Below are positions 32,897 through 42,133 of a DNA stretch of 64,000 nucleotides, piece by piece. The notes under the pieces were generated by a model. That model was not told the origin of the DNA and made no database searches. It saw only the letters and a list, made by a program, of their open reading frames with translations. The stretch comes from Nocardia asteroides (GTDB taxonomy: Bacteria > Actinomycetota > Actinomycetes > Mycobacteriales > Mycobacteriaceae). The position numbers and the translations under genes were made by a program. The stretch covers positions 2,408,001 to 2,472,000 of the forward strand of contig NZ_LR134352.1 in NCBI RefSeq assembly GCF_900637185.1. Reading direction: 5' to 3'. Positions within the stretch are counted from its first letter, which is position 1; each line of letters begins with the position of its first letter.

Positions 32897-34189
32897 GTGG
32901 GAAAGTGGGCGGTCTTCGGCGCCGCGGTGGTACTGGCCGGATCGATGTCCACCGGAATCGCCGGGGCGGCACCGCGCAGCTGCGACGGACCCGGCTGGGT
33001 GGGCAGCTGGATGGCCGCGCCGTCCGATTCCCTCAGTGCCGCGGACCCGTCGCTGATTCCCCAGCTGTCGATCTCGGATCAGACCTACCGCGTGGTGATC
33101 ACCCCGCATCGGGGCGGATCGGAACTGCGGGTCCACCTGACCAACCGCACCCGGCCGATCGCGATGGGCGTAGGCCGCGTGACCGTCGCGAATCAGACCG
33201 TGGGCGCGGACGTGCACCCAGACTCCGTGCGTGAGGTGACCTTCGGCGGCGCGCGAGCGGTGACCATCCCGCCGTGGAGCGACGTGGTAAGCGACCCGGT
33301 CCAGCTCGATGTCGCCGCGTTCGCGCCACTGGCGGTGAGCGTGCACGTGCCCGGGCTCGCGGTGCTGCCGACCGAACACTTCAACGGCAACGCCACCAGC
33401 TACTACAGCCTGCCGTTCGCCGGTGATCGCACCGCCGATCCGTCGGGCGCGCGGCTGCCCCTGAGCACCACCGCGGTCCCGCTGGTCTCCGGCCTCGACG
33501 TCGAGGCTCCGGCGGGGGTCTCGGCCATCGTGGCGTTCGGCGACTCCATCACCGACGGATACGTCTCGGCCAACTACCTCGGCACGCCGCAGGACCCGGG
33601 CGTGGTCGACCGGAACGTGCGCTACCCGGACTTCCTGCAGCGCCGCCTCGACGCGGCGGGCAAGCCGTTCAGTGTGCTCAACGCGGGGATCTCCGGCAAT
33701 CGGGTCACCCGCGACGGGTTCATCCCGCAGTTCGGCCCCCGGGCCACCGCCCGGCTGCAGGCCGATGTCATCGACAAGGCCGGGGTCGGCGACGTGATCG
33801 TGCTCGAGGGCATCAACGACCTGGGTATCCCCATCGGGGCGAGCTACGAGGAGATCGTCACCGGCTACACCGACATCATCGGGCGCCTGCGTGCCGCCGG
33901 GTTGCGCGTGCACCTGGGCACCATCCTGCCCACGAGCAACGCGCTGGCCGACGGCATGCTGACGCTGCCGTACGCGAATCCGGTCCGGCAGCGGATCAAC
34001 GCGTGGATCCGGACGCAGGAATTGTCCGACAGCGTCATCGATTTCGACGCGGCGCTGCGGGACCCGGCGAATCCGGACGTCCTGGATCCGCGCTACGCGG
34101 GCCCGGACAACCTACATCCGAACGCGGCGGGCTACCGGGCGATGGCCGACGCGGTCGACCTCGATCGGTTCACCCCGGCCTGCGGCTGA
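32897..34189 (+). CDS. Secreted SGNH/GDSL hydrolase
   Basis: This 430-residue protein starts at GTG 32897. A Sec signal peptide (about 1-25) ends at Ala-Gly-Ala-Ala-Pro. An N-terminal beta domain (~30-205) precedes the SGNH domain. Block I Phe-Gly-Asp-Ser-Ile-Thr-Asp-Gly places the nucleophile at Ser217. Block III is Glu-Gly-Ile-Asn-Asp and block V Asp404-x2-His407, so the catalytic set is complete. Such two-domain extracellular esterases act on acylated sugars or lipids in the envelope. It is convergent with a small secreted protein, 4 bp apart. Confidence 0.92.
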   Translation: MGKWAVFGAAVVLAGSMSTGIAGAAPRSCDGPGWVGSWMAAPSDSLSAADPSLIPQLSISDQTYRVVITPHRGGSELRVHLTNRTRPIAMGVGRVTVANQTVGADVHPDSVREVTFGGARAVTIPPWSDVVSDPVQLDVAAFAPLAVSVHVPGLAVLPTEHFNGNATSYYSLPFAGDRTADPSGARLPLSTTAVPLVSGLDVEAPAGVSAIVAFGDSITDGYVSANYLGTPQDPGVVDRNVRYPDFLQRRLDAAGKPFSVLNAGISGNRVTRDGFIPQFGPRATARLQADVIDKAGVGDVIVLEGINDLGIPIGASYEEIVTGYTDIIGRLRAAGLRVHLGTILPTSNALADGMLTLPYANPVRQRINAWIRTQELSDSVIDFDAALRDPANPDVLDPRYAGPDNLHPNAAGYRAMADAVDLDRFTPACG

Positions 34190-34193
34190 CGCC

Positions 34194-34562
34194 TCAGGCG
34201 CAGCGGAAGCGGAACTCGGCGCCCACCCCGGTCCCCGCGGCCACCTGCAGGCGCACCGGGTCCACATCGGCCAGCGCGCAACCGCCCGGCACCGTGATCA
34301 CCTTCGCCTCGTAGCAGCCGTCGGGCAGGGCCGCGGTGGCGCGGCCGTCGGCGCCGCTGGTCAGGGTCGTCACGACCTGGCTCTCGCCGCAGCGGGTGAC
34401 GGCGATCTCGGCCCGGTTGACCGGGATCGGATCGCGGCCGGTGAACGCCAGGACGGTGAGTGTCCCCGCGGTGCTCGTCCCCGGCGGGGCCGGATCGGCG
34501 GCGACCACGCCCGCGCCGACCAGTGGGCAGAGCACGGACAGGGCGAGCAATGTTCGGCGCAT
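34194..34562 (-). CDS. Small secreted protein, carboxypeptidase-regulatory/Ig-like fold
   Basis: The protein has 122 residues from ATG 34562 with GAGGAG upstream; the long frame extending further upstream belongs to no gene. A signal peptide of ~22 residues (Arg-Arg, then a Leu/Val core) ends near Val-Ala-Ala-Asp. The mature part looks like a small beta-sandwich, with Thr-Leu-Thr-Val-Leu-Ala-Phe and Ser-Gly-Ala-Asp-Gly-Arg-Ala-Thr-Ala. It has four cysteines, probably two disulphides. It resembles CarboxypepD_reg-type domains, but this is fold inference. Function unknown. Confidence 0.72.
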   Translation of the reverse strand: MRRTLLALSVLCPLVGAGVVAADPAPPGTSTAGTLTVLAFTGRDPIPVNRAEIAVTRCGESQVVTTLTSGADGRATAALPDGCYEAKVITVPGGCALADVDPVRLQVAAGTGVGAEFRFRCA

Positions 34563-34688
34563 GAACCTCTCCTCGGCGGTGAGTGGGTCGTCCGCCGTGA
34601 TGGTAGGCCGTTTTCCGCCAGTGACGGTTCGTCGTCGCGGGATGTCGAGTTGACGATTCGGCGACGATCCGGGCGCGGCGGCGCCATC

Positions 34689-34868
34689 GTGCCCGACCCC
34701 GAGCACATCATCACCGGTGGCCACGACAACAAGACCGCGCGGACCGTCGCTGTGCACGAGGGCGAAGTGCTGAACGAGCGGGCCCTCGGCGCCATGCTGA
34801 AGCAGATCATCGCCGACAATCGCGCCGGTGGCTGGCGCGCGATCAAGAAGGAACGCGGCGAGGTCTAG
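34689..34868 (+). CDS. Small conserved-looking hypothetical protein
   Basis: A 59-residue version starts at GTG 34689; a TTG at 34650 would give 72 residues. It has Gly-Gly-His-Asp-Asn-Lys-Thr-Ala-Arg-Thr and Leu-Asn-Glu-Arg-Ala-Leu-Gly-Ala-Met-Leu-Lys-Gln-Ile, and a basic C-terminal end. It has no signal peptide or helix across the membrane. Its stop overlaps the stop of the convergent metallophosphatase in the 4-bp palindrome CTAG. I do not recognise the family. Codon usage looks coding, but no ribosome site stands out. Confidence 0.5.
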   Translation: MPDPEHIITGGHDNKTARTVAVHEGEVLNERALGAMLKQIIADNRAGGWRAIKKERGEV

Positions 34869-35665
34869 CCGGTGGGGGTGATGCCGGCGCGCTCGCTCCA
34901 GATCTGTTCGGCGGGGACCGAGACGGTGGTCAGCTCCGGGTAGCGCAGCGCCGACAGGGTGCCGCCGAAGACGGCGCCGGTATCCAGGCACAGTGTGTTG
35001 TTGACCCAGGTCAGCTTGGTGACGGGGGTGTGGCCGTAGAGCACCGTGGCGGCGCCGCGATAGTCCTTGGCCCAGTCGTAGCGGATGGGCAGGCCGTGCT
35101 CGTCGTAGTCGCCGGTGGGGTGGCCGTAGAGGGCGAACGAGCGGGCGCGGCCCGAGGTGCTGCCGTGCAGGCTCTCCGGCAGGCCGGCGTGCGCGACGAC
35201 GAGGCGCCCGCCGTCGAGCAGATAGTGGCTGGGCAGGTCGTGCAGGAAACTCAGTGCGGCCGAACGGAATTCGGTGTCCTCGTCGGCCAGCTGGGCCAGT
35301 GACAGCTCGAGTCCGTGCGCGATCCGGACATTGCGGCCGTCCAGGGCGCGCCGGAGTTTGTCGTCGTGATTGCCGGTGACGCACAGCGCGGTCCGCGCCG
35401 CCACCATGCCCATCGCCAGGCGCAGCACGCCCGGGGTGTCGGGGCCGCGGTCGACCAGATCGCCGACGAAGACCACCGTGCGACCGGCCGGATGGGCGGC
35501 GTCGACCGGGCGGCCCCGCTCGTCGCGGACGATCGTGTAGCCGAGCTCGCCGAGCAGGGTCTCCAGTTCGCCGCGGCAGCCGTGGACGTCGCCGATCACG
35601 TCGAAGGGGCCGGTGAGGTCGCGACGATCACGGGGGAGGGTGTGGGGGCGGCGGGGCTCGGTCAT
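34865..35665 (-). CDS. Calcineurin-like metallophosphatase (Ap4A hydrolase/PrpE-like)
   Basis: This protein has 266 residues from ATG 35665; ATG 35674 is an equal alternative. The metal motifs are complete: Gly-Asp-Val-His-Gly-Cys near 25-30, Gly-Asp-Leu-Val-Asp-Arg-Gly-Pro near 68-75, Gly-Asn-His-Asp near 96-99, and Gly-His-Thr-Pro near 212. It resembles bis(5'-nucleosyl)-tetraphosphatase PrpE and the phosphatase half of bacterial RNA repair proteins (Pnkp), but no kinase or ligase domain is present. The substrate is therefore a dinucleoside polyphosphate or phosphoprotein by inference. Confidence 0.9.
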   Translation of the reverse strand: MTEPRRPHTLPRDRRDLTGPFDVIGDVHGCRGELETLLGELGYTIVRDERGRPVDAAHPAGRTVVFVGDLVDRGPDTPGVLRLAMGMVAARTALCVTGNHDDKLRRALDGRNVRIAHGLELSLAQLADEDTEFRSAALSFLHDLPSHYLLDGGRLVVAHAGLPESLHGSTSGRARSFALYGHPTGDYDEHGLPIRYDWAKDYRGAATVLYGHTPVTKLTWVNNTLCLDTGAVFGGTLSALRYPELTTVSVPAEQIWSERAGITPTG

Positions 35666-35707
35666 CGATTCCATCGTCGTGCAGGCCGGGCCCGCGCTGC
35701 AACCGCG

Positions 35708-38182
35708 TTACGTCACAGTGGGGATCGCCGCGTCGGGCCACACCCAGTCGGCGACGACCGGGATGTCGGCGCCGTGTTCGCGGGTCCAGCGCCGCGCGAC
35801 GAGCCGGGCGTCGACCATCTCCTGCCGCAGCCCGGCCGCCTGTTCGCGCAGGCCCGGCACCCGGTCGATCACGTCCAGGACCAGGTGGAAGCGGTCGAGG
35901 TCGTTGAGCATCACCATGTCGAAGGGGGTGGTGGTCGTGCCCTTCTCCTTGTATCCGCGCACGTGCAGGTTGGCGTGGTTGGTGCGGCGGTAGGTGAGCC
36001 GGTGCACCAGCCAGGGGTAGCCGTGGAAGGCGAAGATCACCGGGCGGTCGGTGGTGAACAACGCGTCGAACTCGGCGTCGGACAGGCCGTGCGGGTGTTC
36101 GTCGGCGGGCAGCAGGCGCATCAGGTCGACCACGTTGACCACCCGGATCCGCAGCTGCGGCAGCCGATCCCGCAGGATCGCGGCGGCGGCCAGGGTTTCC
36201 AGCGTGGGGATGTCGCCCGCGCATCCGAGCACGACGTCGGGGGTGCTGCCCAGCTCGTCGTTGTGGCAGGCCCACTCCCAGATCCCGGCGCCCCTGGCGC
36301 AGTGCACCGCGGCCTCCGGCACCGAGAGCCAGTCGGGACCCGGCTGTTTGCCCGCGACGACGACATTCGCGTAGTGCAGCGAGCGCAGGCAGTGGTCGTA
36401 GGTGGACAGCAAGGTGTTCGCGTCCGACGGCAGATACACCCGCACGATCTCGGGGCTCTTGTTCGCCACCACGTCGAGGAAGCCAGGGTCCTGATGGGTG
36501 AAGCCGTTGTGGTCCTGCCGCCAGACGTGCGAGGTGAGCAGGTAGTTCAGGCTGGGGATCTTGCGCCGCCACGGCACCGCCAGGCTGGCGTCGAGCCATT
36601 TGGCGTGCTGGTTGAACATGGCGTCGACGATGTGGATGAACGCCTCGTAGCAGGTGAACACCCCGTGCCTGCCGGTGAGCAGATACCCCTCGAGCAGGCC
36701 CTGGCACATGTGCTCGGAGAGCACTTCCACGGCCCGGCCCACCGGCGACAGGTCCACATCCCAGCGGCCCACCTCGGCCTGCCAGTCGCGGCCGGTCACC
36801 TCGAGCACGTCCTGGAGCCGGTTGCTGACCAGCTCGTCGGGGGCGAGGACCAGGAAATCGCGCTCGTTGCGGGCGGTGACATCGCGCAGCCAGCCGCCGA
36901 GCACCCGGGTGGCCTCGTGCTGGGTGGCGCCCGGCCGCTCGACGGTGACGCCGTACGCGCGCCAGTCGGGCAGGTCCAGATCGCGTACCAGCAGGCCGCC
37001 GTTGGCCACCGGGTTCAGGCTCATCGGCTGGTCCGGGACCTGTGCGAGCAGCGCGGGCACCGGGGCGCCCGCGTCGTCGAACAGTTCCTCGGGCCGGTAG
37101 GAACGCAGCCACTCCTCCAGCACCCGGCGATGCCGCGGGTCGGTCCTGGCCGCGGGCAGTGGCACCTGGTGCGCGCGGAAGGTGCCCTCGACACGTTCGC
37201 CGTCGACGACCGGGGGACAGGTCCAGCCCTTCGGGGTGTGCAGCACGATCATCGGCCAGCGCGGGCGGGACATGTCACCGTCCACGCGCGCCGCGCGCTG
37301 GAACTCGGCGATCCGGTCCAGACAGGTCTCCATCGCGGTGGCCATCGCCTGATGCACCGGCGCCGGGTCGTCACCGGAGACGATCAGCGGTTCGTAGCCG
37401 TACCCGCGCAGCAGCGAGACCAGCTCGTCCTCCGGAATGCGGGCGAGAATCGTGGGATTGGCGATCTTGTACTCGTTGAGCGCCAGGATCGGCACCACCG
37501 CGCCGTCGCGGCCCGCGTTGAGGAACTTGTTCGCGTGCCAGCTGCCCGCCAGCGGGCCGGTCTCGGCCTCGCCGTCGCCGATCACGCAGAAGACCGTGAG
37601 ATCGGGATTGTCGAGGGCGGCGCCGTAGGCGTGCAGCAGGCTGTAGCCGAGTTCACCGCCCTCGTGGAACGAGCCGGGGGTCTCCGGCGCGCAGTGGCTC
37701 GGCACGCCGCCGGGGAAGGAGAACTGGTGGAACAGCCTGCGCATGCCGTCGGCGTCGCGCGGGATGTCGGGATAGAGCTCGGCGTAGGCGCCCTCGAGCC
37801 AGGCGCAGGCATTGGGGCCGGGACCACCGTGGCCGGGGCCGGCCACGTACACCGCGTTCAGGTCGCGGGCCCGGATCAGCCGATTGGCGTGCGCCCACAC
37901 CAGATTCAGGCCTGGCACGGTCCCGAAATGGCCCAGCAGCCGGGGTTTGACGTCCTGCTCGCGCAGCGGTGCCCGCAGCAGCGGGTTGCTCATCAGATAG
38001 ATCTGGCCGACCGCCAGATAGTTCGCCGCGCGCCACCAGGTGTCGACCGCGACGAGTTCCTCGCGCGAGAGCGGCCCCGCGGCGTCGGTGAGGACATAGG
38101 GCTTCGGGGCGACGGTCTCGCCCTCGCCGCCGCCCACATCGTCGGCGGCGGTGTCGGCGTGGATATCGCGGGTCCGGGTCAT
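35708..38182 (-). CDS. xfp: Phosphoketolase
   Basis: The protein has 824 residues from ATG 38182 with GAGGAG upstream. Thiamine-binding signature Gly-Asp-Gly-Glu-Ala-Glu-Thr-Gly-Pro is near 195-203, and the phosphoketolase signature Glu-Gly-Gly-Glu-Leu-Gly-Tyr lies ~25 residues earlier. Gly-Pro-Gly-His-Gly-Gly-Pro is the substrate histidine loop. Length and domain order (PP, PYR, C-terminal) match the family. It cleaves xylulose-5-phosphate and/or fructose-6-phosphate with phosphate, giving acetyl phosphate. No acetate kinase is next to it. It is divergent from an FKBP lipoprotein. Confidence 0.95.
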   Translation of the reverse strand: MTRTRDIHADTAADDVGGGEGETVAPKPYVLTDAAGPLSREELVAVDTWWRAANYLAVGQIYLMSNPLLRAPLREQDVKPRLLGHFGTVPGLNLVWAHANRLIRARDLNAVYVAGPGHGGPGPNACAWLEGAYAELYPDIPRDADGMRRLFHQFSFPGGVPSHCAPETPGSFHEGGELGYSLLHAYGAALDNPDLTVFCVIGDGEAETGPLAGSWHANKFLNAGRDGAVVPILALNEYKIANPTILARIPEDELVSLLRGYGYEPLIVSGDDPAPVHQAMATAMETCLDRIAEFQRAARVDGDMSRPRWPMIVLHTPKGWTCPPVVDGERVEGTFRAHQVPLPAARTDPRHRRVLEEWLRSYRPEELFDDAGAPVPALLAQVPDQPMSLNPVANGGLLVRDLDLPDWRAYGVTVERPGATQHEATRVLGGWLRDVTARNERDFLVLAPDELVSNRLQDVLEVTGRDWQAEVGRWDVDLSPVGRAVEVLSEHMCQGLLEGYLLTGRHGVFTCYEAFIHIVDAMFNQHAKWLDASLAVPWRRKIPSLNYLLTSHVWRQDHNGFTHQDPGFLDVVANKSPEIVRVYLPSDANTLLSTYDHCLRSLHYANVVVAGKQPGPDWLSVPEAAVHCARGAGIWEWACHNDELGSTPDVVLGCAGDIPTLETLAAAAILRDRLPQLRIRVVNVVDLMRLLPADEHPHGLSDAEFDALFTTDRPVIFAFHGYPWLVHRLTYRRTNHANLHVRGYKEKGTTTTPFDMVMLNDLDRFHLVLDVIDRVPGLREQAAGLRQEMVDARLVARRWTREHGADIPVVADWVWPDAAIPTVT

Positions 38183-38321
38183 CGCGGACTCTCCTCGTAC
38201 TCGGTGAGCTGCGGCGCGACCGCGCCGCCGGGACCTGTCCGTGGCGCCGATCGGCACTCGGCGTCACCGGTGGAGATACGCATCGCCGAGCCTACCGCCG
38301 CCGTGCACTACTGTGCGGGCC

Positions 38322-38876
38322 ATGCATTCTCTCGGCAGGATCATCGGCATCGGACTCGTCGCTGCGGCCGCGGTCGCGACGGCGGCGTGTGGCTCGTCGG
38401 ATTCGGACTCGGCGAGCTCGCCGAGCACCAGCACCGCCGCGGGCGCGCCGACCGCGAGCAAGGGCCGCGAGTGCACCGCCGACGACGTGAAGGTCAGCGG
38501 CGGCTACGGCGACGCACCGGAGATCACCATCCCCGATTCCTGCGACCCGCCGACCACCCTGATCGTCAAGGACCTGGTCCCCGGCAACGGCCCCGGCGCC
38601 GCGGCGGGCCAGCCGCTGACCATGAACTACGCGCTGGTCACCTGGTCGGACAAGCAGACCCTCGACAGTTCCTTCAAGCGCGGCAAGCCCTTCGGGCTGA
38701 CCCTCGGCGCCGGCCAGGTCATCGAGGGCTGGGACCAGGGTCTGCTCGGCGTGCAGCAGGGTGCGCGCCGGCTGCTGATCGTGCCGCCGAACCTCGGCTA
38801 CGGCGCGGGCGGCAACGGCGTCGCGCCGAACGAGACGCTGGTCTTCGTCACCGATGCGGTGCAGGTCGGCCGCTAG
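38322..38876 (+). CDS. FKBP-type peptidyl-prolyl isomerase, lipoprotein
   Basis: The protein has 184 residues from ATG 38322. A lipoprotein signal has core 8-20 and lipobox Thr-Ala-Ala-Cys (Cys23), followed by a Ser/Thr/Ala-rich linker to about 50. The FKBP domain covers ~75-184, with [11 protein letters not shown] and Pro-Pro-Asn-Leu-Gly-Tyr-Gly. It assists folding of exported proteins on the outer face of the membrane. The trigger factor gene follows in the same direction, but has its own promoter. One of several folding helpers in this window. Confidence 0.93.
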   Translation: MHSLGRIIGIGLVAAAAVATAACGSSDSDSASSPSTSTAAGAPTASKGRECTADDVKVSGGYGDAPEITIPDSCDPPTTLIVKDLVPGNGPGAAAGQPLTMNYALVTWSDKQTLDSSFKRGKPFGLTLGAGQVIEGWDQGLLGVQQGARRLLIVPPNLGYGAGGNGVAPNETLVFVTDAVQVGR

Positions 38877-38888
38877 CCGAGACGCCGA

Positions 38889-38919
38889 TTGCACGGCCGC
38901 GAGGGCGGTCAACTACCCT
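38889..38919 (+). promoter_or_regulatory. Probable promoter of tig
   Basis: TTGCAC (38889-38894) and TACCCT (38914-38919) are spaced by 19 bp, about 86 bp before the tig start. Confidence 0.45.
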
Positions 38920-39004
38920 GGTCGGGATGCGTTCGCCGCACCCGATTCAGGGCGCGACGTCCCATGCGGGGACACCACTGAACTACGAACCAAGGAGCAT
39001 GTCC

Positions 39005-40369
39005 GTGAAGAGCACCGTCGAGCAGCTGAGCCCGACCCGGGTCCGGATCAACGTCGAGGTGCCCTTCGAGGAGCTGAAGCCCGACTTCGACAAGGCGTAC
39101 AAGGCGCTGGCCCAGCAGGTCCGTATCCCCGGCTTCCGTCCGGGCAAGGCCCCGGCCAAGCTGATCGAGACCCGTGTCGGCCGTGGCGCCGTGCTGGAGC
39201 AGGTCGTCAACGACGCGCTGCCGGGCCGCTACGCCGAGGCCGTGCAGTCCACCGAGGTGAAGGTCATCGGCCAGCCCGAGATCGAGATCACCAAGATCGA
39301 GGACGGCGAGGAGCTGGCGTTCACCGCCGAGGTCGACGTGCGCCCCGAGATCGCGCTGCCGGACTACTCGGGCCTCGAGGTCACCGTCGACGCGTTCACC
39401 ATCGAGGACGCCGACATCGAGCAGCAGCTCACCTCGCTGCGTCAGCGCTTCGGCACCCTGACCGGTGTCGAGCGCGCGGTGCAGGACGGCGACTTCGTGT
39501 CGATCGACCTCTCGGCCACCGTCGACGGTGAGGACGTCCCCGAGGCGGCCACCACCGGCCTGTCGCACGAGGTCGGTTCGGGTCAGCTGATCGAGGGCCT
39601 CGACGAGGCGATCACCGGTCTGAAGGCCGGCGAGTCCGCCGAGTTCACCTCCACCCTGGTGGCGGGCGAGCACGCCGGTAAGGAAGCCGTCATCACCGTC
39701 ACCGTGCAGTCGGTGAAGGAGCGCGAGCTGCCCGAGGCCGACGACGAGTTCGCCCAGCTGGCCAGCGAATTCGACACCATCGACGAGCTCAAGGAAGACC
39801 TGAAGGGCCGCGTCGAGCGGACCAAGAAGGTCGAGCAGGCCGGTCAGATCCGCGACAAGGTGCTCGACACCCTGCTCGAGACCGTCGAGGTCCCGCTGCC
39901 CGAGGCCGTGGTCAAGGCCGAGGTCGACGCGGTGCTGCACGACGCCGTCCACGGCTTCGACCACGACGAGGCCAAGCTGGCCGAGGCGCTCGAGGCGCAG
40001 GGCTCCTCCCGCGAGGAGTTCGACAAGGACACCCAGGAAGCCGCCGAGAAGTCGGTGAAGACCCAGCTGCTGCTCGACGCCATCGCCGAGGCCGAGAACA
40101 CCCAGGTCGGCCAGCAGGAGCTGACCGAGCGGATCCTGTTCCAGGCGCAGCGCTACGGCATGTCGCCGGAGCAGTTCATCCAGCAGGTGCAGCAGGCCGG
40201 TCAGCTCGGCGCGGTGTTCGCCGACGTCCGTCGCGGCAAGGCGCTGGCCGGTGTCGTGGGCCAGGTCAAGGTCACCGACTCCGAGGGCAATGTGGTCGAC
40301 ACCACCGAAATGTTCGGTGACCCGGCCGATTCCGCCGAGACCGAGCAGGCCGAGGCGGCTGCCGAATAA
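39005..40369 (+). CDS. tig: Trigger factor
   Basis: The protein has 454 residues. I choose GTG 39005: the AAGGAG at 38992-38997 is then 7 bases away, whereas it would touch ATG 38999. The product then begins Met-Lys-Ser-Thr-Val-Glu-Gln, as in mycobacteria. The ribosome-docking signature Gly-Phe-Arg-Pro-Gly-Lys-Ala-Pro is near 43-50. The PPIase domain lies ~150-240 and the C-terminal helical arms ~250-420; the tail is acidic. It binds nascent chains at the ribosome exit. Directly upstream of clpP1-clpP2, as in mycobacteria. Confidence 0.96.
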   Translation: MKSTVEQLSPTRVRINVEVPFEELKPDFDKAYKALAQQVRIPGFRPGKAPAKLIETRVGRGAVLEQVVNDALPGRYAEAVQSTEVKVIGQPEIEITKIEDGEELAFTAEVDVRPEIALPDYSGLEVTVDAFTIEDADIEQQLTSLRQRFGTLTGVERAVQDGDFVSIDLSATVDGEDVPEAATTGLSHEVGSGQLIEGLDEAITGLKAGESAEFTSTLVAGEHAGKEAVITVTVQSVKERELPEADDEFAQLASEFDTIDELKEDLKGRVERTKKVEQAGQIRDKVLDTLLETVEVPLPEAVVKAEVDAVLHDAVHGFDHDEAKLAEALEAQGSSREEFDKDTQEAAEKSVKTQLLLDAIAEAENTQVGQQELTERILFQAQRYGMSPEQFIQQVQQAGQLGAVFADVRRGKALAGVVGQVKVTDSEGNVVDTTEMFGDPADSAETEQAEAAAE

Positions 40370-40387
40370 GTTGTGGCGGCGTGATTT

Positions 40388-40478
40388 GATTGCGCTGTGA
40401 GGGAGCGAAGCGAGCGAACCGGCTGCGCAGCGCGCCTCGCGCACAGTGCGATCGAGCGGAGCGAGATTGCGCTGTGAG
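40388..40478. repeat. Short intergenic repeat with GAGCGNAGCGAGC units
   Basis: The 14-mer GATTGCGCTGTGAG occurs at 40388-40401 and again at 40465-40478. Between them are related units of the form AGCGAAGCGAG and AGCGGAGCGAG in opposite or tandem arrangement. It lies between tig and its terminator. Similar GC-rich tandem units occur between genes in Rhodococcus and Nocardia (from memory), so this may be a dispersed repeat family. Confidence 0.55.
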
Positions 40479-40485
40479 CGAAGAA

Positions 40486-40522
40486 GGGCGGTACCGGGAG
40501 TTCGGTGCCGCCCTGCTTCGTT
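40486..40522 (+). terminator. Terminator after tig
   Basis: The arms GGGCGGTACC (40486-40495) and GGTGCCGCCC (40504-40513) pair over 10 positions with one G-U, followed by a TGCTTCGTT tail. Confidence 0.7.
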
Positions 40523-40527
40523 AGTGT

Positions 40528-40557
40528 TTGTGACGACGAACCGTATGGCCGTAGCAA
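40528..40557 (+). promoter_or_regulatory. Probable promoter of clpP1
   Basis: TTGTGA (40528-40533) and TAGCAA (40552-40557) are separated by 18 bp, 27 bp before the clpP1 start. No ClgR site was recognised with certainty. Confidence 0.45.
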
Positions 40558-40584
40558 ATCGGTGAGAAGAGAAGGCAGGTATCC

Positions 40585-41184
40585 GTGACAATCAACCAGG
40601 CAGGGGTCATGACAGCCGCTACTGCTGGTCTCAACCTCAGTGATTCGGTGTACGAGCGGCTGCTGCGCGAGCGCATCATCTTCCTGGGCACCCAGGTGGA
40701 CGACGACATCGCGAACAAGCTGTGCGCGCAGATCCTGCTGCTCTCGGCCGAGGATCCCACCAAGGACATCTCCCTCTACATCAACTCCCCGGGTGGCTCG
40801 GTCACCGCGGGCATGGCCATCTACGACACGATGCAGTTCGCCGAGTGCGACATCAAGACCGTGGCGATGGGTCTGGCCGCGTCGATGGGGCAGTTCCTGC
40901 TCACCGCGGGCACCAAGGGCAAGCGTTTCGCGCTGCCGCACACCCGGATCATGATGCACCAGCCGTCGGCGGGCATCGGTGGTTCGGCGGCCGACATCGC
41001 GATCATGGCCGAGCAGTTCGCCCACACCAAGCGCGAGCTCAACGAGCTGCAGTCGCTGCACACCGGCAAGTCGGTGGAGCAGGTGACCGAGGACGCGGAC
41101 CGCGACCGCTGGTTCACGGCGAAGGAAGCCCTGGAGTACGGCTTCATCGACCACGTGGTCACCCACGCGAACCAGGCGAAGTAA
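40585..41184 (+). CDS. clpP1: ATP-dependent Clp protease proteolytic subunit 1
   Basis: The protein has 199 residues from GTG 40585. The triad is Ser100 (Gly-Leu-Ala-Ala-Ser-Met), His125 (Met-His-Gln-Pro) and Asp174 (Asp-Arg-Asp-Arg-Trp). The head loop Asn-Ser-Pro-Gly-Gly is intact. In mycobacteria, ClpP1 and ClpP2 form one essential mixed tetradecamer of two different rings; the same is expected here. clpP2 follows after 43 bp. A short propeptide is likely, with cleavage before Leu-Asn-Leu-Ser-Asp or nearby by analogy. Confidence 0.97.
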   Translation: MTINQAGVMTAATAGLNLSDSVYERLLRERIIFLGTQVDDDIANKLCAQILLLSAEDPTKDISLYINSPGGSVTAGMAIYDTMQFAECDIKTVAMGLAASMGQFLLTAGTKGKRFALPHTRIMMHQPSAGIGGSAADIAIMAEQFAHTKRELNELQSLHTGKSVEQVTEDADRDRWFTAKEALEYGFIDHVVTHANQAK

Positions 41185-41227
41185 CGCCGCCGTCCCCCCT
41201 CACTCGAGACCAAGCTTGGAGATAAAG

Positions 41228-41893
41228 ATGGCCAACCTCTTCGACCCGCGCGCCGGACATGGCGGCTCCGCTGCGGGCCTCCCGCAGGCGCGCTACATCC
41301 TGCCGCAGTTCACCGAGCAGACCTCGTTCGGTGTCAAGACGTCGGACCCGTACAACAAGCTCTTCGAGGAGCGCATCATCTTCCTGGGCAACCAGGTCGA
41401 CGACGTCTCGGCGAACGACATCATGGCGCAGCTGCTGGTGCTGGAGTCCCAGGACCCCGACCGCGACATCACCATGTACATCAACTCGCCCGGTGGCTCG
41501 TTCACCGCGCTGATGGCGATCTACGACACCATGCAGTACGTCCGCCCCGACGTGGTGACGGTGTGCCTGGGTCAGGCCGCCTCGGCCGCCGCGGTGCTGC
41601 TGGCCGCCGGTGCGCCGGGTAAGCGCGCCGCGCTGCCCAACGCGCGCATCCTGATCCACCAGCCGTCCTCGGGCGGCGTGCAGGGCCAGGTGTCCGACCT
41701 CGAGATCGCCGCGGCCGAGATCGAGCGGATGCGCCGCCTGATGGAGGTCACCATCGCGCGCCACACCGGCAAGTCCGAGGAGCAGGTCCGCAAGGACACC
41801 GACCGCGACAAGATCCTGACGGCCGAGGAGGCCAAGGACTACGGCATCGTGGACCAGGTCTTCGACTACCGGAAGCTCAGCGGTCAGAAGTGA
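41228..41893 (+). CDS. clpP2: ATP-dependent Clp protease proteolytic subunit 2
   Basis: The protein has 221 residues; ATG 41228 has GGAG 7 bases upstream, better than the in-frame TTG at 41216. The triad is Ser119 (Gly-Gln-Ala-Ala-Ser), His144 (Ile-His-Gln-Pro) and Asp194 (Asp-Arg-Asp-Lys). An N-terminal segment of ~40 residues precedes the core and probably contains the propeptide. It is the counterpart of ClpP1 in the mixed ring. The Ser-less paralogue at 11380 is closer to this protein than to ClpP1 in the active-site segment, apart from the Ser-to-Ala change. Confidence 0.97.
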   Translation: MANLFDPRAGHGGSAAGLPQARYILPQFTEQTSFGVKTSDPYNKLFEERIIFLGNQVDDVSANDIMAQLLVLESQDPDRDITMYINSPGGSFTALMAIYDTMQYVRPDVVTVCLGQAASAAAVLLAAGAPGKRAALPNARILIHQPSSGGVQGQVSDLEIAAAEIERMRRLMEVTIARHTGKSEEQVRKDTDRDKILTAEEAKDYGIVDQVFDYRKLSGQK

Positions 41894-41900
41894 CACGCCC

Positions 41901-41940
41901 GGGCCCGTCGCCCGATCTGGGCGGCGGGCCCACCATTTTT
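41901..41940 (+). terminator. Intrinsic terminator after clpP2
   Basis: The 13-bp stem 41901-41913 / 41919-41931 has one G-U pair and a 5-base loop, followed by ACCA and TTTTT. clpX is therefore likely to have its own promoter in the following 190 bp. Confidence 0.85.
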
Positions 41941-42133
41941 CGACCGTGGGCCTCACAATGGTGAGAACCCGCACAACCGTTCACAGAAACATGCGCGAGT
42001 TGTCGACCTCTCTCGCGCACACCAGGTACGGTCGACTCAGGGACCATTGCTCTGATTGACGGCACCGAAACGTATTTCCGGCCCAATCGGGGGACGACGG
42101 TCGCACTCGGAAAAGGAAGTAGGGACCTACGAG

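Noticed and set aside
35315..39004. Open frame of more than 1200 codons running antisense over the phosphoketolase gene and into tig
   Set aside because: It is a high-GC shadow of the real genes; translation is His/Gly/Val-rich without domains until the trigger factor frame begins.
38999..39004. ATG 38999 as the tig start
   Set aside because: The AAGGAG would be only one base away; GTG 39005 has 7-base spacing and gives the family-typical N-terminus.
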